Assembly (NCBI GenBank): GCA_003339415.1
Contig: PDHQ01000152.1
Coordinates: 1-64,000, forward strand
Reading direction: 5' to 3'
Length of the DNA: 64,000 nt
From: Ophiocordyceps camponoti-saundersi (nom. inval.)
Lineage: Eukaryota > Ascomycota > Sordariomycetes > Hypocreales > Ophiocordycipitaceae
Both the position numbers and the translations under genes were made by a program. The stretch's first letter is position 1. Each line of letters begins with the position of its first letter. The notes below the pieces were generated by a model. The model saw only the letters and a list, made by a program, of their open reading frames with translations. It was not told where the DNA came from and searched no databases. Shown piece after piece: positions 63,001-64,000 of the stretch.

Positions 63001-63100
63001 TAATTAACGCGGAGGAGAAGGGAAAAAGAGGAATATAAAGCTAGGGCGCGGGGTAATTTATAAGTAAGGTTACTAACTTACTAATTTACCCCTTTACGAT

Positions 63101-63250
63101 AAGTATATACCCTTACCTTATATTATTAAGATAAACTAATATTTAAGGTATTAGTATATACCTTTATTATTAAGGTAAATTAATATATAGTAAGTTAGTA
63201 TATACTATTACTATTAAGGTTAGTATTTAGATCGGTATATACCTCTTAAT
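63101..63250. repeat. Three to four degenerate tandem units around TATATACC and TTAAGGT
   Basis: Boxes of the type TTAGTATATACC, TTATTATTAAGGTAAA and TTAATAT recur at about 60-bp spacing. They lie upstream of a C/T-rich leader (63,258-63,360) and the ATG at 63,455, so they may be promoter repeats of that unit. Confidence 0.5.
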
Positions 63251-63454
63251 TATAAAAGGCCCCCCGTCCCCCCTTTAATTTTCCTTTCTTTCCCCCTTAT
63301 ATTAGTTTTTTCGATATTTATTCTTTTTATTTTTTAAAAACTACCTAAACCCCTCCTTACTAGGTATATCTCTTTTTATTTTATATATTCTATTTATTTT
63401 TCTAGTTTATAAACTAGAAGAGAAAAGCTACTAAGGGAGTATAATACCCTTACT

Positions 63455-64000
63455 ATGCCCCGGGGCTATAACGTGAAGAAGAATAACGCACGTCGTAGAG
63501 GCGTTAAACCGCCCTAAGGGTATAGTAATAATAATCGAATAGCGAGGATAAGGCTAGAGATAATAAGATTAAGTTAACTTTAACTACCGGTCCCGTAGCT
63601 ATCTAGAAGCGACCGAAGCTATAAGACTAGCTAATAAACTTAAATATTCTATTACGGTATTATACTATATTTTCTTAGTAACGATATACGATATCGTAAT
63701 TATTACCTTATAGCCCTTATTTACCTTTAATAATACGAAGGGATAATATAAAAAATAATTTAATACGCGTCGCCCTAGGAGGTAATATTAAAATTAGTAA
63801 GAAAATAATTAGATATTTACCCGATATCGACTTAAACTTATTAATAAATTAGTAAGGTAAAAGGTATCTATAAGACCTTAAACTATATAAGTTCTTAGAG
63901 GTAGAAAAATAATTTAATTTACGATAGCTATTAAAGGAACCTAATTATACCTTAACTACTTATATAATAAAACGAATATTTCTAACTAGAAAAGAAAAGT
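63455..64000 (+). pseudogene. Partial reading frame that keeps its ATG, running off the window
   Basis: ATGCCCCGGGGC opens a frame reading MPRGYNVKKNNARRRGVKPP before the first stop at 63,515, which RIP could have made from Gln. The next 160 codons contain many TAA/TAG codons but keep recognisable content (SNNNRIARIRLE, RSDRSYKTS, KLVRK). The first 20 codons retain ATG, GTG and GCA, so this start was hit weakly. The basic N-terminus could be DNA- or RNA-binding. A pyrimidine-rich leader and tandem boxes lie upstream, as in a gene or element 5' end. The family is unknown, and the 3' end is outside the window. Confidence 0.45.

Overview
This window looks like a gene-free, AT-rich heterochromatic block from a filamentous ascomycete (Pezizomycotina). 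It appears to be built almost entirely of transposable elements destroyed by repeat-induced point mutation (RIP). The dinucleotides CpA and TpG are nearly absent on both strands and TpA is everywhere, while CpG, CpC and GpC survive. This is the signature of C-to-T change at CpA. ATG, TGA and most Gln and Trp codons are therefore gone, TAA and TAG occur every few codons, and no intact gene is visible. I identified elements by reading through RIP stops, recognising conserved motifs, and comparing copies within the window.

Layout. A perfect ATA microsatellite (1-104) is followed by Copia-1 (655-7580). After a short Ser/Gly/Asn-rich relic comes repeat family D, copy 1 (8190-28300). This copy is split at about 11,876-25,360 by a 6.2-kb LINE-like insertion, which is itself split by Copia-2 (15,016-22,298, perfect TTACC duplication). 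A 5' fragment of a second Copia-2-family copy follows at 29,617-30,610. D copy 2 (30,945-43,933) is interrupted by Copia-3 in minus orientation (36,538-42,830, perfect ATTTC duplication). A Gypsy pol relic occupies about 44,000-47,700. Next is a tandem array of a family here called E/I: E1, E2+I2, then a shortened E3+I3 (48,853-60,986). A further element starts at 60,987, and a reading frame that still has its ATG starts at 63,455 and runs off the end.

Two nests give a relative order of events. D inserted first, then the LINE-like element, then Copia-2; D copy 2 was in place before Copia-3. Uninterrupted copies confirm the empty sites.

Most interesting points: (i) D, a 6.6-6.7 kb two-copy family without LTRs whose long frames I cannot assign; (ii) a third reading frame between RNase H and the 3' LTR in both Copia-1 and Copia-2; (iii) the LINE-like insertion, whose zinc-knuckle ORF and EN-RT ORF converge although one target-site duplication flanks both; (iv) the E/I array, with a frame of roughly 900 codons that includes an ankyrin-like start. 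I saw no tRNA, rRNA, CRISPR array or housekeeping gene. All domain calls come from reading the sequence, not from a database search.
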